Source: Alligator mississippiensis | Lineage: Eukaryota; Chordata; Crocodylia; Alligatoridae | Assembly (NCBI RefSeq): GCF_030867095.1 | Contig: NC_081824.1 | Coordinates: 252,155,956 to 252,219,955 of the forward strand | Length of the DNA stretch: 64,000 nt | Direction of reading: 5' to 3' | Shown here: piece by piece, positions 1 through 12,435 of the stretch | How the letters are laid out: each line of letters starts with the position of its first letter | Numbering within the stretch: the first letter of the stretch is position 1 | Notes under the pieces: model-generated | Told to the model about the DNA's origin: nothing | Database searches by the model: none | The model's input: only the letters and a program-made list of their open reading frames with translations | Position numbers and translations under genes: made by a program

Positions 1-370
1 GGGATTCTCTTATTTGCATTTCCGGTGACCAGGTTGGGAGTATATATAATTTACTTGTTCCTATACACGGGGTTCAGATTAAGTGAGAGTCTGCTATGAC
101 TGTCACAGGGTACCATCTCCTGGGGTGGCTGTGAAGCCCCTGGAGGTCAAAACAAATTCTTTCTACCTTTTGGGCAGTCTTGCTCCTTGGTCAATCTGCT
201 CTTCTTGTGCTTGCCACCCCTTGATGTAACGTTGTTATTTAACTAAGGAAGGATAACTTGGTCTTACTGTAATGACCCCTGGGTGTCTGGGGTCAACACC
301 TTTGGGCTAATTGCATGGCTTCAGTTCACCTCTACACCATGACCCATGCCTTGCAGGTATTATTACTTGT
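1..370. other. Intergenic, no gene seen
   Basis: Ordinary mixed-composition sequence before the minisatellite. No open frame has recognisable protein character and no repeat family was recognised. Confidence 0.5.
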
Positions 371-1400
371 TGATGTCACTTCAAAATACTTGGCCCCTAT
401 CTGGGACCTCAGACCTCCTGGTCCCATACTTGGCCCCTGGACACTTTTGGTCCAACTCTCTGGCCCTGTCTGGACTCCTGGACCCCTTTGGTCCCACTGT
501 CTCTCATGGGTCCCCTAGGCCTATGAGCTCTCTGGCCCTGTGGGAGATTGCTCCTTCTGCGGGCTCAAGCTCTCTCAGGCCTCCCATTCTCTTAGCCCCT
601 CTCCAGGCTTCTGGACCCTTCTTGTCTCACTCCTTTCTGGCCCCTGTCTGTGCCTCTGGACTGTTCTGGTCCCCTAAGGCCTCCTTCCCTTGATTTTCTG
701 TCAGGGTGTGCTCCCGTAGCCTTTCCCCGCCGAAGGATGATCCACAACCCCATACTCATCCTTCCTTGGGGCTTGGCATCAGTGGCACTTTATAGGGGCT
801 ACCCCACTACAATCAGCCCCACTACTGGGATCCCAACCCTCACTAGGATACAGTTGTCAGTCTTACCCAGGACCAACCTCCAGGCTATCCTGCCCCAGGC
901 AACCCTTGCCCCTCCTGGGCTATGGGGCTCCTTGGCCTCCCACTGATGTCATACACCTATCCTGTGCTATGGGTTTCCAGCCTCATTCTTTGTGGCTCTT
1001 GGCCTACAGACCTCTGGCCCCAGCTCGCTCTCACCTCCAGGCGCCCTGGTCTCACTGGGCTCCCACTCAGCCCCTTTCTGGGCTCCCCCACTCAGCTTCT
1101 TTCTTTAGGCCCCTGGACCTCTCCTTAGGTCCCACACTCTTAGCCTCTCTCTAGGTTCCTCCAGACCCTTCAAGAGGCCCCATACTCTCAGCTCCTCCCC
1201 CTGGGCTCACCCAGACCCCTCAGTATGTCCTCTACTCTTACCTCCCTCTCTGGGTTCATCTGGACCCCTTGATAGGTCCCATATATGCAGCCCCTCTCTC
1301 TGGGCTCACCTGGACCCCTCAATATGCCCATACACTTAGCCTCTCTCTCTGGGCTCTGGACCCCTCCCTGGGTCCCCAGGAACCTCCTCCCCCCTTATTT
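371..1400. repeat. Degenerate minisatellite, ~49-50 bp period
   Basis: Pyrimidine-rich units recur head to tail. The motifs CTGGGCTCAC, TGGACCCCT and GGTCCCATA repeat in fixed order. Between about 1125 and 1380 four consecutive units measure roughly 48-50 bp each. Towards 371 the units become more diverged. Several overlapping open frames rich in Pro, Leu and Ser are by-products of the repeat and not genes. The left edge is approximate. Confidence 0.7.
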
Positions 1401-2935
1401 CCTTCACAAACCTCCAGACTCTTTCTGGAGTTACTCTCCATGGAGCCCACCAGAGCAGCAGCCCTCCTGCTAAAATAGTGCTCACAGCAGCCTCCAGGAT
1501 CTTACTGCCAGCTCTGCTCAGGGCCTAGGTTTATATCTGCTCTAAGTTCAGCCCTCCTTCTGGATTAGATGACTCCTCAACCAGTCCTGGCCCCACCTGC
1601 AGGCTGCCTGCTATGGTTTTAATGGCACCAGGGGGAAAAAGGTACCCCTTATTGGGTTACAACTGTGTCAGACCTTTGGTCTCATCAAACAGGTGCTCTT
1701 CCTGAAGGGACTGGGGACCTAAACCATTGATGCAGAGTTTGAGGCTGTCTGCAGGAGACAGGAAAAGTTCTCACTATAATACAAACTTGAGCTCAACCAT
1801 CTCATGATTCGTGCCCCTAGGGGATGTCCCCATACTAGAAGGCAGAGTCTAAAAGGATAGCTGAAGAGGCTTATAGCTCTGTGAGTCTTAGAGTGTGACT
1901 ACACTACACTATCTCCCTGGAGCTCCTTGGGAGCACTGCTCTCCAGCTAGCCCCACTCCTGCCCTTGCATACAACAAATGTGGAAAAGAGTTGGGGAAGT
2001 TGTCCTGAAGATGCCTCCAGCCCTGCTGCTCTCAAGCTCCCTGGCATGCCTGACAGTGGCAGAAGAGGACACTCTCAGTAGCTTCAAGGCCTCATTTCCA
2101 GGTCTGCCTGTGTGACCAGTGACCGAGTGGTTGGATAGCACGTGCAATGTGTGATGGTCCTTGGAAGCAGTGTAGGGTAGAAATGTCCATGCAGTGAGTC
2201 TAGTGAGTATGCTTGCTGGAAAAATACACAGAGCCCTTTATTTATCTACACACTCCAAAAACAAATGGAAAGGGAACATTTTCCACTACCTACAAAAGGT
2301 GAATTGCTGATGCTTGCTCCCTCGTGTTATGTTTGAGGGAAGGAAGAGAAACTGACTGGAACTTGCTGTTATATTGTGCAGGCTAGAAGCTCACATTATG
2401 CAATGCTAATCAGATAGAGCTCAGATGCTGAAGGAGACTGACCTTAGCCAGACTCATTGACTCAGAGTGATTGCTGAACACCACAACTTCTGTCTCATGT
2501 ACAGTGAGAGTCTACTCTCAAACAGACAAATTAGCAACAGAGCCAGGCTTGACCTTCCCTTGAACTTTGGGCTATCTGAAATCTGGATTTCAGATTTTGG
2601 GTGTTGCTTTCTCCTCTTACTGACAATGTAGTTGCAAGTAGATAAGGAACAAGGGTTTTGTTCAACTTGCTTTGTCCTCCTTCATATGACACAAGCACAT
2701 GCACACCCCAGCTAAATCACATCTAGTGAGGGATGGACACTGCCCCACAGACATGACAATCTAAACAGACAGAGGGAAGAGGGGGGGGAAAGAATTATCA
2801 CCCTATTTTAAGGAGGAGAGTGGAGGCAAGGAGAAGTATCATTTTGATTGCAGGACTGGCAGAAATGCTGAGGTTGATTCATATCTATCAGGTCTGAAGA
2901 CGCAACTCGGAGAAGCACAGGCTTCCATATGCAGT
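1401..2935. other. Intergenic, no gene seen
   Basis: No reading frame has protein-like composition and no repeat family was confidently recognised. A short G-run (about 2782-2788) and a MIR-like patch (about 2800-2880) are the only visible details. Confidence 0.45.
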
Positions 2936-2939
2936 GAGA

Positions 2940-3225
2940 AGGGCTGTTCTCATGGTGGCTTTTCTTTGATTGCCATAATGCTATAACTTTAACTTGTCAA
3001 AAATTCCTCTGCTGAAGGCACTATTGATTTGAATGCAATTATCTTTTACAAGGTTCTTCCAATCATCCTTATCTTAATGTGCTTTCCTTTTAGAAGCAGC
3101 ATTTCTACATTGTCACATAAAATCCATTTCCTTTCAATTTGCTTCAGATCTATCTGCATCCAGATTGCTGCAACTTGGTTGTACAGTAATTAAATGTGCT
3201 TTGTCCAAGAAGGAAAGAGAGAGAT
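2940..3225. promoter_or_regulatory. Candidate conserved non-coding element
   Basis: AT-rich, low-CpG, non-repetitive sequence that contains homeodomain-type ATTA/TAAT cores and GATA-like sites (for example the cagtaattaaatg stretch near 3185). It lacks the decay typical of old repeats. This texture resembles deeply conserved enhancers in gene deserts around developmental genes. No alignment was possible, so the call rests on composition only. Confidence 0.2.
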
Positions 3226-3229
3226 GCTA

Positions 3230-6200
3230 TTACAACTTGTTTATGCTAAAATGGAGCACAGGTTTGCCAGTGTCACCCTGCCAGTGTTCCTTAACACAGC
3301 CCTGGAGAAACTAGGTGGACATATATGAGGGAACTCCACCACTTACTGAGTTCTTGGTCTCTGTGCAGAAATTCCCAGTTTGTGCCAGTTATGATAGTGT
3401 TCATGTGCTGTGAACAACAGTCCCACTAAAGACCCAATATTTCATTCCACCCAGGCCACCGAGCAGACTTCTTATGAGAATGTTATTTCAGACAGCTCCA
3501 CTAAGGGCACAGGGTGTAATCAAAGTGACTTGCTGTGGCTCCAGGGAGGTGAGTTTGAATCCTGCTTTGGATTTATGCCTAAGGCTGCCCTTTGTTGATT
3601 GAACTGTAAATGGGTACCTGTCTGGTACCCTGGTATGCACGCTGGGTAGTCAAAGGTGGCCAGGTGCATTGCTAGTTACATCTGTCCTTTGTGTGCTACT
3701 GACTATAGAAGCTGGTGTGTTTGAATCATGCTAATCCAATGGACCACTTAGCTTGGGTGGACCTTTGATCAGTGAAAGTTGGGTTTGACTTGCTGAAAGA
3801 TCCATATCCTGGAAAAACCTTGGCCTCCCATAATGCTACACTATATAAATGTCCCATTAAATATTGTTTTTTTTTCCCAGTGGATGCTCTGGGAACCTGT
3901 AAATGTCAACAGCACCTCAAGGTCTAAACCCCATTTCATGAGCACTACAGTGTGGATGTTACTGATAAGTAAGCTGTCTTGTGACAGCCAGCTACTTGGC
4001 CAGCGTCTTGGTAATAAAGAAGTGATATAGTGACTACCTGGGGATTAAGAATGGGTTGCAGCTCTGTTATTTACAACTGCTTAGGGGTAACAGAGAAGAA
4101 AATCTCAAAGCCACCTCACAGTAAAATGCTCTTGGCAGTTTCTATTCAAGGAAGGCTTGGAAATTAGCAAGTGTTGAGATATCTGGACTGAGAGGCATTG
4201 GCAGAGCTGTGTGGGGAGCCCAGGACTAAAATGGGTGGGGGAACAATGATACAGGCCATGCAGGGAACATTCTTTAGGAGCAAGTGTTTCCTTAATTTAA
4301 GGTTGAAGAGAAGAGTGTGAATTTAAGGAGGGATGCCATAGACCCTAGTGTATGGTGTGGGTTTTGTCTCTCACCCTTACCTCTGAATCGCAGGGCCTCA
4401 CTGTTTTCTTTTTTCCTTGTCAAGAAGGAATGCCCCTCTGGGCAAGACTTCACCAATTGAGTAGCCACAGCTGGCTTCCACTCAAAATGGGCTCAATCCA
4501 CAAAATGGGGCCTGAAGTACCCAGAGCTTTGAGGATATTGCTATTTGAGGTTGCCTTGTTTTTGGCCCAACCCCTTCACTTTACTGTATGTGGTTTCATC
4601 CCCACAAGTGGCCATTTCTCTGATGAGGTAATTTCCAATGAAAACACAGAGACCTGTGACTGCCCAAGTCTGAGACATTTGAAGGACTAAACTGGCTAAG
4701 CAAGTCCCCTCCACAGCATAGCAATAAATTAGTTGGTCTTTCTTGCCTCTTTTCTTCTGCCCACATTTTTAACACCTTACAGCCCTTTTCTCTCTTGCTT
4801 TCTGCACCAGAAGTTGGGGATGGGGAGAGTGTTTAATAGGCTCTAATTAGAGAAAGAACTGAATTGAACCTAGGGTTTTCTCCCCAGCATACCCTTGTGA
4901 TTGCATGTTTGGACTCCAGACTGAGATGTTTCCTCTAGGCCTGTTGCTATTTTGTTTAGCTTACCCATCTGGCTTGACCTTCAGGTTATTATCTTCACTG
5001 TCACCCTCATTACTCTGGGGTAAATTCCTCCCAAACAATTCTGGATTTAGTCCTGTGTACTTGGATTCAGCCCTCAGGTTTCCATTTAATTAATTAAATT
5101 AATCTGTGTTTGGCCCAGTTTCTCAGCCAGTCACCATGGCTGTGTGATGACAGCAAGGTCCCTGTATCAGAAAAGTGAGATCATACTTATCTTTTCATAT
5201 AGCCACAGGGGAGCTCTTCCCATGGAGGGCTTTTAGGACTGGACCAAGAGACTGTAGCTGGAGGGAACCCAGTCTCTGCTACGGAGGACCTCTCTTACAT
5301 TCAATAGAGGTTTTGTGGCTGTTTTCTGGAGCAACTCTTTCTTGGAAAGCTGGAGGTCTTTATTCGAACCAGGACTGGATTCAGGATCCCTCAGGCAGGC
5401 AGAAATCCTATTCAAGTCAATGGATTTTTAACCTGGGTAGTCTCTGAAATTTTGGGCCTTAGGAAAGATGTGTCCTTGCCCACTGTGTCTATGGGAAGTA
5501 ACCCCTCCCAACCCCATACTTCACAAGAGCTTTGATACCACCCCCTTCCAGTTCTGTCTCCCTTTCTCCTCCGGTCTCTCCTCTTTCACCCTTTCTTTTT
5601 TTCCTACCGCTGGGCCAGGTTGCTTATCAGGACATTGTTTAGCTGGTCTGTAAAGCCTTGTTGTCTTGCGGACCCAGAGGCTGCTGTCTTCGGCCACTTG
5701 TATGTGCGGGAGGTTTTAGAAATAGAAACGAGACAGACAGCACATTTGAAGAATAAACCAGGGGTTGAATTGCATCCCTGGTTCTTTGTACTTGGGAAGA
5801 ATGCCCCCCATCCCATTCTGTCTGTCTGGACACCATTAATACTGTCATTCACTCCCCACAATAGTCTTTAATGTCTAATTAATGATTCCCTGTGGCTATG
5901 CTCCCTCCATGGTGTCAGCCTCCTCCTGATTTGAATTTCCTAGATGACTGCCTTTAATTCCCAAGATGGGTGTAATGTGCTACTCTCCTGAGCAGCTTCT
6001 CTTCTTTCATGTCCCCATTTTTCCCCACTCACTCAAACCCTTTCTCTTCTTCAACCTTCCCTCCACCTTCCTTTCCAGTCGACATCCCCTGCCCTTCCCT
6101 CTACTTCCCCTCCCCTGGGCTCATACCTTTGCCTTTCCTTCACATACCCTACGCATTCATACACTTATCCCTTGCAAAAGACCTGATGCAAGCTTTGAGG

Positions 6201-6984
6201 CACTGTCTTTACTCAGCATCCCACCCTTGCAAATCCACATCCCTCCTTTCAACCCCACACATACCCTTCCCATTCATTGTTACTTGTTTTAGCTTTGCTT
6301 CTGTTCAAGCTAATCTACACTGGACACTGCTCTCCCCATTTTATTTCATTCTCTTTTCTAATCTCTCACTCTCATCTCTTCTCCCAGGCTCCCAGAAAAA
6401 GTTTCCTCCCCACTGGTATCTGTCTTTCCTTCCTCTGTCTTGAAGAGATTGACTCTATGTGCTGCCTGTTGCTGTCTGAGGAGTTCTGCCTACTTTGCAG
6501 GAATTGGCATTACCACTGGCTTGTATATGCATGTGTGTGTGCATGTGGGTGCACGTGCATAGGAGAGAAAGACAGACAGACAGAAAACCTCAAAGCAGAG
6601 GGTCAGAAGACAGATGAAGTACCTGAAAACTACTTCTTTTGAAATTCTCCAGAATTTCAAATTACCACCATCCTTGCCAAATTATAGGCAGATTTGGATC
6701 TCTTACTGGAGCATCATAAACACTGTAATAATAATTGTGATTACATAAAGTCATCTGGAATGTCAGACTGATTGTGCAGCCTAATAGTAAGTGCAAATAG
6801 TGCATTGAGTGCCAGCTAGGGGTAACTCTATAATGATAATACTTTGAGCAGGAAACACCTGCTGGTCTATGTCACCTTGATGTGCCCCTGGCTGAGCCTG
6901 ACTGTAGGGAGTGAAAATAAAGCAAAACTATTTGTGATAACCACACTCCCTGCCAACAGGGATAATAATCATCACTGTTTCCCT
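3230..6984. other. Intergenic, no gene seen
   Basis: No gene recognised. A strongly pyrimidine-rich tract occupies about 5985-6420, and a short TG-rich tract about 6525-6560. The open frames over the CT-rich tract (Pro/Ser/Leu/Phe-rich) reflect composition. Confidence 0.45.
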
Positions 6985-7210
6985 TCCCTGGGAATTCCAA
7001 TATGCTTTATAAATGTATTGTGCAATGCATCCTTCAGTTCCCCCTGCGCAGTAGGGAAGGATGGTCTCCATTTTTGTAGAAAGGGAAGCTGGTTTCTTTT
7101 AAGGTTTGAATGGCTTGCCAAAAGTCATGCAGCAGGTCACTGGTACAACCAGGAGTAGAACCCAGGAGTCCCGACTGCTAGGCAGGCCTTCTCATTCCAA
7201 CGTTGCACTA
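6985..7210 (-). mobile_element. MIR-like SINE remnant
   Basis: The sequence resembles the reverse complement of the vertebrate MIR core. It has a 'gggaagctgg...cttgccaaaagtcatgcagcaggtcac' pattern followed by 'agaacccaggagtcccgactg', matching the familiar MIR arrangement of pre-core, core and CORE-SINE 3' part. It is diverged and without target duplications that I can see. Boundaries are approximate. Confidence 0.6.
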
Positions 7211-7212
7211 TT

Positions 7213-7233
7213 GAAAGAAAGAAAGAAAGAAAG
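7213..7233. repeat. (GAAA)n microsatellite
   Basis: Five uninterrupted GAAA units directly after the MIR-like remnant. Confidence 0.95.
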
Positions 7234-7313
7234 TTCTCGATCTAGGTTGAGTTCATTTCCTCCTAGGAGAACCTCCTTTTCTTAAGCTTTGCTTCCTCAG
7301 AGTTTCTCCCACA

Positions 7314-7633
7314 TAGGGTTGCCAACTCTGTTTGAATTTATTCCAGGTTTCCAAAACGCCAGTGTGTCCGTGACACACAACGCGAACATGCCTGTGGGCT
7401 TGCGTATATCAGTTATGGATTACGGTGCATAGACTTTACATCAAGAAGGCAAATGCATATTATTATTACATTTTAAAAACCCACTGGACTACAATATAAA
7501 TCAGATTCAATGTTTAATATATTTTTAATGAATGCCTTATCATTTATTTCCAGGGTGACTCTCTGCAGTCTCCTGGGGATTTATATCTAATTCCTGGACA
7601 TGCCAGGGCAATCCTGCAGGGTTGGCAACCCTA
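7314..7633. mobile_element. Non-autonomous DNA element with 13-bp perfect TIRs
   Basis: The ends TAGGGTTGCCAAC (7314-7326) and GTTGGCAACCCTA (7621-7633) are exact inverted complements. The interior is AT-rich and non-coding, with a second inverted motif pair ('attccagg' near the left, 'attcctgg' near the right). This is the structure of a MITE about 320 bp long. I could not define a clear target duplication, so the superfamily is left open. Confidence 0.7.
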
Positions 7634-8207
7634 CCCATGGGATACCAGATTTGAGCAGAAGGTGTAGTTAGGCAGGGTATGGGGATCCTCCTTGCAGCTG
7701 GGAGTCAAGGTATTGCGAGGGCTGGTCACAGCACTGAGTCCATCAGGACCAACTAGCTTTCCCTTATGCAAAAGAACTGGTGGAGATGTCACAGGCTAGG
7801 GGACTTTTATGTCCAATTCAAGAAAACAACAAAGAAAGAACAAGTATAAAGCCTCCAGGAGGAAAGAAGAGCAAGACCATGGTTGTATTACTCTGCCTCT
7901 GAACTGAAGCACGAGATGCTGGCAGCTTCATGCTTGTCCCAACCAAGCAGCTGGGGCAGGGGAGAACTCTTCTACATTTCAAGTTGTGAAGCACAAACCT
8001 CTCTGCTCCATGACAGTGATATTAGCCTCAACCCCCAAGTGGGATTCCACAAGGCTGTAAGGAGGCATGGAAGAGGGAGAGTCTGTCCAGAGAAGGGCTG
8101 AGGGAGAAGGAAATCTTCTAGGTAAAGTTAAGGTGGGGGAATGGGGATGGGAGAACTACATGGGGCTGAGTGCCTGAGAGAAGACTACGGTAAATGTCAC
8201 TGGGAAG

Positions 8208-8348
8208 AAGGTTGTAGCTGTATTGGTCTAGAAGCAAAAGTAATCACAACTTGTGGTAGAGGTGATATCTTTTATTAGACTAACTAGATTTTTGCAAAAA
8301 AAAAAGTCTTTAAATCCAAGCTTTCCGGCACAAACACCCATCTTCTGG
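8208..8348 (-). mobile_element. Retroelement 3'-end remnant (family A, copy 1)
   Basis: Read on the minus strand it carries the ordered motifs GATG, AAAGCTT, an A/T run and GTTAGTCT, the pattern of a widespread reptile retroelement end (Penelope- or LINE-derived; I do not assign the family). A second copy in the same orientation lies at 40245-40375. An A-run (about 8298-8307) sits inside it. Confidence 0.45.
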
Positions 8349-9165
8349 CATAGGAGAAAAGACTGTAAAAATTTTCTTGGGTAGAAATGAAAGAAGGGAA
8401 GAAGGGTCTGTCATGTGGAGGGGTGGGGGGTGTTTTGTAAGGGGGCCCTGCAGAAAATGGTCAAAGAGACAGGGAAGCTAAAGGAAAAACCTGTTGGGTG
8501 GGCCAAGTTTTAAGAAGAAAAGCAAAAGGTGAGCGGATGCAAGCCTTGTTTAGTTTCCAGCCTGTTCTTTTGAGCACATTGGCTGAGTGTATTTGTCTCT
8601 CTCATTCTGACATTTCTTTTTCAGGTGGCTGTTGCCTGTTTTGGGTGGGGCTGTGGGCTGGGGTGACTCATGTTTTCAGGCTCTTATCGGCATCAGGATG
8701 ATGTTCTGCTTTTCTTTTCTGTCATGTGGCATCCTGCCTCCCTCCCCTCCTTCCCTCCCTCCGCCATCTCCCAGAGGAGGCGACAGACGGTCCTGTAATT
8801 TGGTTCCATTCGCTCGACTGGAGCAACACCTGCCCCCCTCTCTGGGGACAGGAGGGTCTCATCCCAAACCATACAAGGAGCCAAAGATAAATCTGAAGCC
8901 CACATGCAAATAGAACACAGGATAAAACAACATGGCCATTCTGCACAGAAAAGGAGAAATCCAGCACCAGGGGGAGAGGCAGGGGAAACAAAATCACCTC
9001 AAAAGAAAGAAAGAGAAAGTGCCAGGAGATTGCTGCTTCCTTTTGGTTTGGTTGTTATTGTGGTTATTGATCTTTTCTCTGCTAGAGAATAAACCAGGAG
9101 CCCTGAAAAATAATGGCTGATATTAGAACATATTTAACCACACTAAAAGGGCTAGATTAATTAGG

Positions 9166-9315
9166 TTACAGGATAGATAGATGGAGAGAGAGACAGAGAG
9201 GTGGGTGTGTATGGGGATGGAGCTACTGACAGGCCAATTGATACATAGATGGCTAGCTAGATGGGTGTATCTGGATGGAGATAGATAGCTGCATAGACAG
9301 ACAGACAAATAGATT
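9166..9315. repeat. Degenerate GATA/GATG microsatellite
   Basis: Imperfect tetranucleotides (gatagatagatgg, tagctagatggg, gatagatagctg, cagacagacaga) fill the interval. Confidence 0.85.
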
Positions 9316-11995
9316 ATCTGAGGTATGTCTTCATAGCAATACAGGGGAAAAGAACCCTTTTCTTTGTAGAGTTACATACAGAAAAAAAGCAGAAAAGCAC
9401 TTCTTTTCTGCCTTCTGGTATGACTAATGGAAAGTTATTAATTCATACAAAATCCTTCAGGATCTCCACAGCTGTATTACCTAACTTGGACAGCTCCTCC
9501 TCATACACAAAGCAATCAGGCACTAATTCTTGGTCAGTAAATAAGTTATTCATGAAGAAGAAATTTGGCTTGTAGTGTAGAAGCATATGTTGGAAAACTC
9601 TTTCACTTGTGCATGCACGTCTGTTACCAGCATAATTCAGATCTCTATGATTGTGGGATGTTCAGTGCTTGAGATTATCCAGTCTCTTACCCACAGAAGT
9701 GCACAGAGCAGGAGTAAACTGCCTTTACTCGGTTGTATAGTCCCACTGAAGTCCATAAGTTATTTTTTAAGTTACTTGTGCATGACAGCCTGACCCATGT
9801 CACTTGAGTTGGTGACTGGCACCATTTCTCTGTTTCAGCTGAAAGCCTTGTGTTTTGTTTGTTAGGTGCATACTCTAGGTTTGTTGCTAGTGACATGCTT
9901 GTTCCTATGTTAACACAATGCTGCAAGTAAATAGTATCCCCATTATGTTAATAGCATGCTGAGTAGCTATATTAATGGCAGATCCTGCCTCTACAAGTTA
10001 GAGGCATTTCCTCTGGCTCGGTGCTAGTGATATTTTCTAGTTGTCAGTCCTGTACTTCATATCAGTTAGAGATGCACCAGAGTTGTTGTATTCTTTAGAT
10101 CTAGATTTAGGTCTAGATTCAGAATGAAACTTTGACCATTCCCATATTCACAGTCCCAGCATTAATGCCTCCCTACTATTAAATACTAGAAATAAAGGAG
10201 AGCAACGTTAGGCTACAAAGTTAAACATTGAAACATCAGGACATATTAATGTTATATTTGCTCACTGCCCGCTGGTGTGTTTGCACAGAATGAGATAATT
10301 TTAATTGTGTGATCACATCCAGCTATTCAAATAATAAAACAGATTATAATCCAAGTAATAAGACAGCAATATATGTTGCTATTTCCTTAAGTACATACAC
10401 ATCTAAGATAATCTGAGCTCATATTATTGATGAATGTAGCTAGATCCTAATGCAGGAGCACATGGAGTCAGAGTTAAGGCTGCTCATCCAATTGTCAAAT
10501 TTCCTATCCTTTCAGCGCATCCTTCATGTTGCTTGTTTCTCATATTAATTTTCTTGACTTTTTTTCCCTGAAAGAAAAAGAACGGCAAGAAGCAAACACC
10601 TTCAGCATATAACAAAAAGACTTCAAAACCATTGGCTGACAACCTGTATCTTTTGTGTCTGTTACTGCAGAAGTCAAAAGCAAAACTCCCAGTGTCTTTG
10701 CATGAAGCAGAAAAAGGTCCATTCAAGGGTACCAGTGAGTCAGGGATTGATCAGTGCCTCTTCATACCACAGCCTACTTTCACTGGTGTGTCTCCACTAT
10801 GTTTAATGGTATTCACACTACTTTACACCAATATAACTGAAAGCAGAACTTGGGCGAAGTGGGCATTTTCACATGTGCACAAATTCTGGATATGAGTTAT
10901 GATATATACCTTATAAGACCCCTATGAATTAAACTAGCTTGAATGCTTGCTGAATATAAATATACATAACTTCAAAAGTAATCACTCAGTTATCATTAAA
11001 CTTGGCTTAATGTTAATGTAGTGATCTTCAAAAGAAGGCACTTTTGAAGGAAACTGGTTCAAAATTTTCCAAAGTTAGATGACTCGAGCACTGTAGCAGT
11101 TAAGGAAAGCACTGAGCCCCTAACAACAAAACTCTAAACCTCCCCAGCACATATGAAAATGCGTACTTTTTTACTTAACAGCTTCTTAGCAGGCAGCTTT
11201 CCAGCTGATTGGGACTGTACCACTGTGCAAAGCCTCATCAGGGAAAACTATAGGCCTGATCTTGCAATGGATGCATTAACAGCTGTATATGGAACCCTGT
11301 TGAATTCAATGATAGTACTCATAGTATACAGCACTATGGGTAAAATTCACACTAAGCAGGGAGCCAGATAGGAGCTTAATGAGTTAAATGGCACATAAAA
11401 CTTGTTAGGTCCTCTATACATATGAATTTCATGCTAGTAATAAACCTTTGCAATATGAGGTCTGTGTAAGTGCCACATTTCAAACGCCAGTCATTTGAAC
11501 TGCAGCCCTGTTAAGTACATGTGGCTGGAGGTCTTATAAATACAAAGTGGATTTTTTTTAATTGCATTTTACCAAAATCAGGACCGGCTGAAGAGGTATG
11601 GATCCAACTTAAAGAGAAAAAGAAAACATAACATTTTAGGCCCTAAGATGAATGTTTCAGGAAGTAATTTGCAAAACAAATCAAAACAGGTGCTAAATGT
11701 TTTGTTTGAGGTGAAAGGCTAACCTTTAGAATGTAATAAGGAATATCCTGAAATGCATGCACATTTAAGTCCTAGTCTTAAAGCTAAATCAGAGTGAGTT
11801 CAGCTGCAGGACTGAGGTCTTACTCAAGAGGATGCTTTACTCTCCAGCAGCTAAAACAGCTGCCTTCTTTGAAGATGCATGTAACCTGTTGAGACTTTTC
11901 CACAGATAGTTTTAGAAAGCAAGGTTTTTTTAAAATCTTTGTGCAATTCAGGCTGTGCATCCCCTCTCATTTCCATCTCATGGAAAGACCAACCA
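9316..11995. other. Intergenic, downstream of NHLH2
   Basis: No gene recognised. About 11240-11370 resembles an ancient interspersed repeat common in reptile genomes (motifs 'ctgatcttgcaatgg' and 'ttgaattcaatg'), but it is too decayed to classify. Confidence 0.4.
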
Positions 11996-12022
11996 GAAAA
12001 AAAATAATTAGGAAAAACCAGC

Positions 12023-12041
12023 TTTATTTGATACTTTTATT
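12023..12041 (-). terminator. NHLH2: Two AATAAA polyadenylation signals
   Basis: TTTATT on the plus strand at 12036-12041 and 12023-12028 reads as AATAAA on the minus strand. These are the canonical hexamers that best fit the end of the NHLH2 transcript. Cleavage would be expected about 10-30 nt further left, near 12000-12015. TTTATT also occurs elsewhere by chance, so the assignment depends on position. Confidence 0.5.
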
Positions 12042-12363
12042 TATATGCAAAACAGCTCACTATTCATGAGAGATATGAAAAAACGCGTCAGATAGAAACC
12101 AGATTTATCTATTTTCACTACAAAATATTGCATTATATAAAGCAACAGAGACACACAAAAAAACCCTGAAAAAGACTAAAATCTTTGGATAGCAGATGTG
12201 TTTTTTTTTTCTTTTTCTTTTTGTCTCTAAAATGCGTTCCTTGTTTTAAGAGATTCACAGCAAAGAACATGAAACATTTTCAGGTTATAGAATTTTTTTG
12301 GTTGTCACAAAGGAAAGTAGTCCTGTATTATTTTTAGGAAAAATGCCATTTCCTAAAAAATAC

Positions 12364-12435
12364 CACGCACATACACGCACACACACACACGCACGCACAC
12401 ACATGTATATACACACACACACACACAGACAGACG
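12364..12435. repeat. (CA)n microsatellite in 3' UTR
   Basis: Interrupted CA/TG dinucleotide run with CG and TA interruptions. On the transcribed strand it reads as UG-rich. Confidence 0.9.

Noticed and set aside
6009-6443. 144-codon Ser/Phe/Pro-rich frame
   Set aside because: Pyrimidine-rich tract; no start context, motif or splice support.
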